Origin: Gemmatimonas sp.
GTDB taxonomy: Bacteria > Gemmatimonadota > Gemmatimonadetes > Gemmatimonadales > Gemmatimonadaceae
Reading direction: 5' to 3'
NCBI RefSeq assembly: GCF_021298855.1
Contig: NZ_JAJTHI010000010.1
Span: forward strand, 124,001-188,000
Length of the DNA: 64,000 nt
Shown here: positions 63,469 through 64,000 of the stretch, piece by piece
Position numbering within the stretch: the stretch's first letter is position 1
Layout: every line of letters starts with the position of its first letter
Position numbers and translations under genes: made by a program
Notes under the pieces: model-generated
The model's input: only the letters and a program-made list of their open reading frames with translations
Told to the model about the DNA's origin: nothing
Database searches by the model: none

Positions 63469-64000
63469 ATGTTTCGCGGAGCCATGCCCAGCCTGCCCCC
63501 TTCGACCGTGTCTGCCGCCTCGTCGGCCTCCTCCGCACGCGCCGCACTCCTGGCCCGTCTGCTGGCCCCCGATCAAGTCATCGTGTTCGACGGCGCCATG
63601 GGGACCATGCTGTACGCCAAGGGGGTGTTCATCAACCAGTGTTACGATGAACTCGTCCTGCGTGCCCCTGACATGGTCCGCGAGATCCACGCGGCCTACG
63701 TCAAGGCCGGCGCCGAGGTCATCGAGACCAATACCTTTGGCGCCAACCATGCCAAGCTGGCCCACTATGGCCTCGAATCGCGGGTGGCGGAGATCAACCG
63801 GCGGGCGGCTGCCGTAGCGCGTGAGGCTGCCGGCGCGGACCGCCTGGTGGCGGGCGCTGTGGGTCCGTTGGGGGTACGGCTCGAACCCTACGGTCCAACC
63901 AGTCGCGAAGAGGCACGCGCGATGTTTCGGGAGCAAATGGAGGCGCTCGCGGAAGGTGGCGCTGACTGCTTCATCCTCGAGACCTTCGCCGATCTCGAGG
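63469..64000 (+). CDS. Homocysteine S-methyltransferase-domain protein (5' part, runs off edge)
   Basis: About 177 codons are visible. The segment [38 protein letters not shown] and VIETNTFGANHAKLA is the N-terminal part of the Pfam S-methyltransferase domain, here of the type found in proteins fused to methylenetetrahydrofolate reductase (YitJ-like) as well as stand-alone enzymes. The zinc-site cysteines would be beyond the window. ATG 63469 has AAGG upstream; ATG 63484 in the same frame is an alternative. The gap to the glycosyltransferase stop is 13 nt. Confidence 0.82.
   Translation, partial: MFRGAMPSLPPSTVSAASSASSARAALLARLLAPDQVIVFDGAMGTMLYAKGVFINQCYDELVLRAPDMVREIHAAYVKAGAEVIETNTFGANHAKLAHYGLESRVAEINRRAAAVAREAAGADRLVAGAVGPLGVRLEPYGPTSREEARAMFREQMEALAEGGADCFILETFADLE

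Overview
The window reads as chromosomal DNA of a high-GC, Gram-negative, aerobic-type bacterium. SusC/SusD, a TonB-dependent receptor, many lipobox lipoproteins, Ig-like secreted proteins and an exosortase-type exopolysaccharide locus together suggest Gemmatimonadota (Gemmatimonas or a relative). This placement is inferred from gene style and composition, not from a marker gene. There is no rRNA, tRNA, CRISPR array or insertion sequence that I can see.

Left part (1-18.9 kb), housekeeping and envelope genes. It opens with the end of a SusC receptor and its SusD lipoprotein, then a small lipoprotein, a Tat-type Xaa-Pro peptidase lipoprotein, a HAD-like protein that lacks its nucleophile, YgfZ, a tiny Ala-rich lipoprotein with its own promoter and terminator, a MoxR-type AAA ATPase and a TonB receptor. 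A four-gene operon on the minus strand (15290 to 9852, each junction overlapping by 4 nt) encodes an Ig-repeat lipoprotein with a cohesin-like tail, a second cohesin-like lipoprotein, an IPT/TIG lipoprotein and a BNR-repeat protein ending in a dockerin. Next come an Sfp-type phosphopantetheinyl transferase, an EntS-like MFS exporter and the VWA protein that is the usual partner of the MoxR ATPase.

Middle part (18.9-53.6 kb), one large exopolysaccharide (EPS) locus. RmlA, RmlB, RmlC and RmlD, a sugar aminotransferase, a WxcM/FdtA-like cupin and a formyltransferase can supply dTDP-rhamnose and a dTDP-3-formamido-3,6-dideoxyhexose. Around them are a flippase, six glycosyltransferases, a second DegT-type enzyme, an exosortase-EpsI fusion, a GNAT protein and a ten-gene minus-strand operon (48326 to 36072). 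That operon carries a Wzc-type kinase, export protein, priming sugar transferase, O-antigen ligase/polymerase, deacetylase, ACP, FkbH-like glyceryl-ACP enzyme, second deacetylase, FemAB and AsnB-like amidotransferase. Several of these are the gene types that accompany XrtA exosortases. Divergent from the operon are a sigma-54 response regulator and a soluble histidine kinase. Between them lie a sigma-54-like promoter and a perfect 19-bp palindrome overlapping a sigma-70-like promoter. An MBOAT acyltransferase and an SGNH protein close the locus and probably O-acetylate the polymer.

Right part (53.6-64 kb). A secreted Ig-repeat/jelly-roll lipoprotein sits behind a leader that closely matches the cyclic-di-GMP-I (GEMM) riboswitch. 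It is followed by a PQQ-type quinoprotein with an embedded cytochrome c site, cobalamin-dependent methionine synthase MetH, another glycosyltransferase, and the start of a second homocysteine S-methyltransferase running off the edge.

Working model: c-di-GMP and a two-component sigma-54 switch control production of, and adhesion to, a decorated (amino-sugar, acylated, formylated) exopolysaccharide matrix. The pathway assignments rest on family motifs. The sugar identity, the exosortase substrates and the regulatory wiring are inference.
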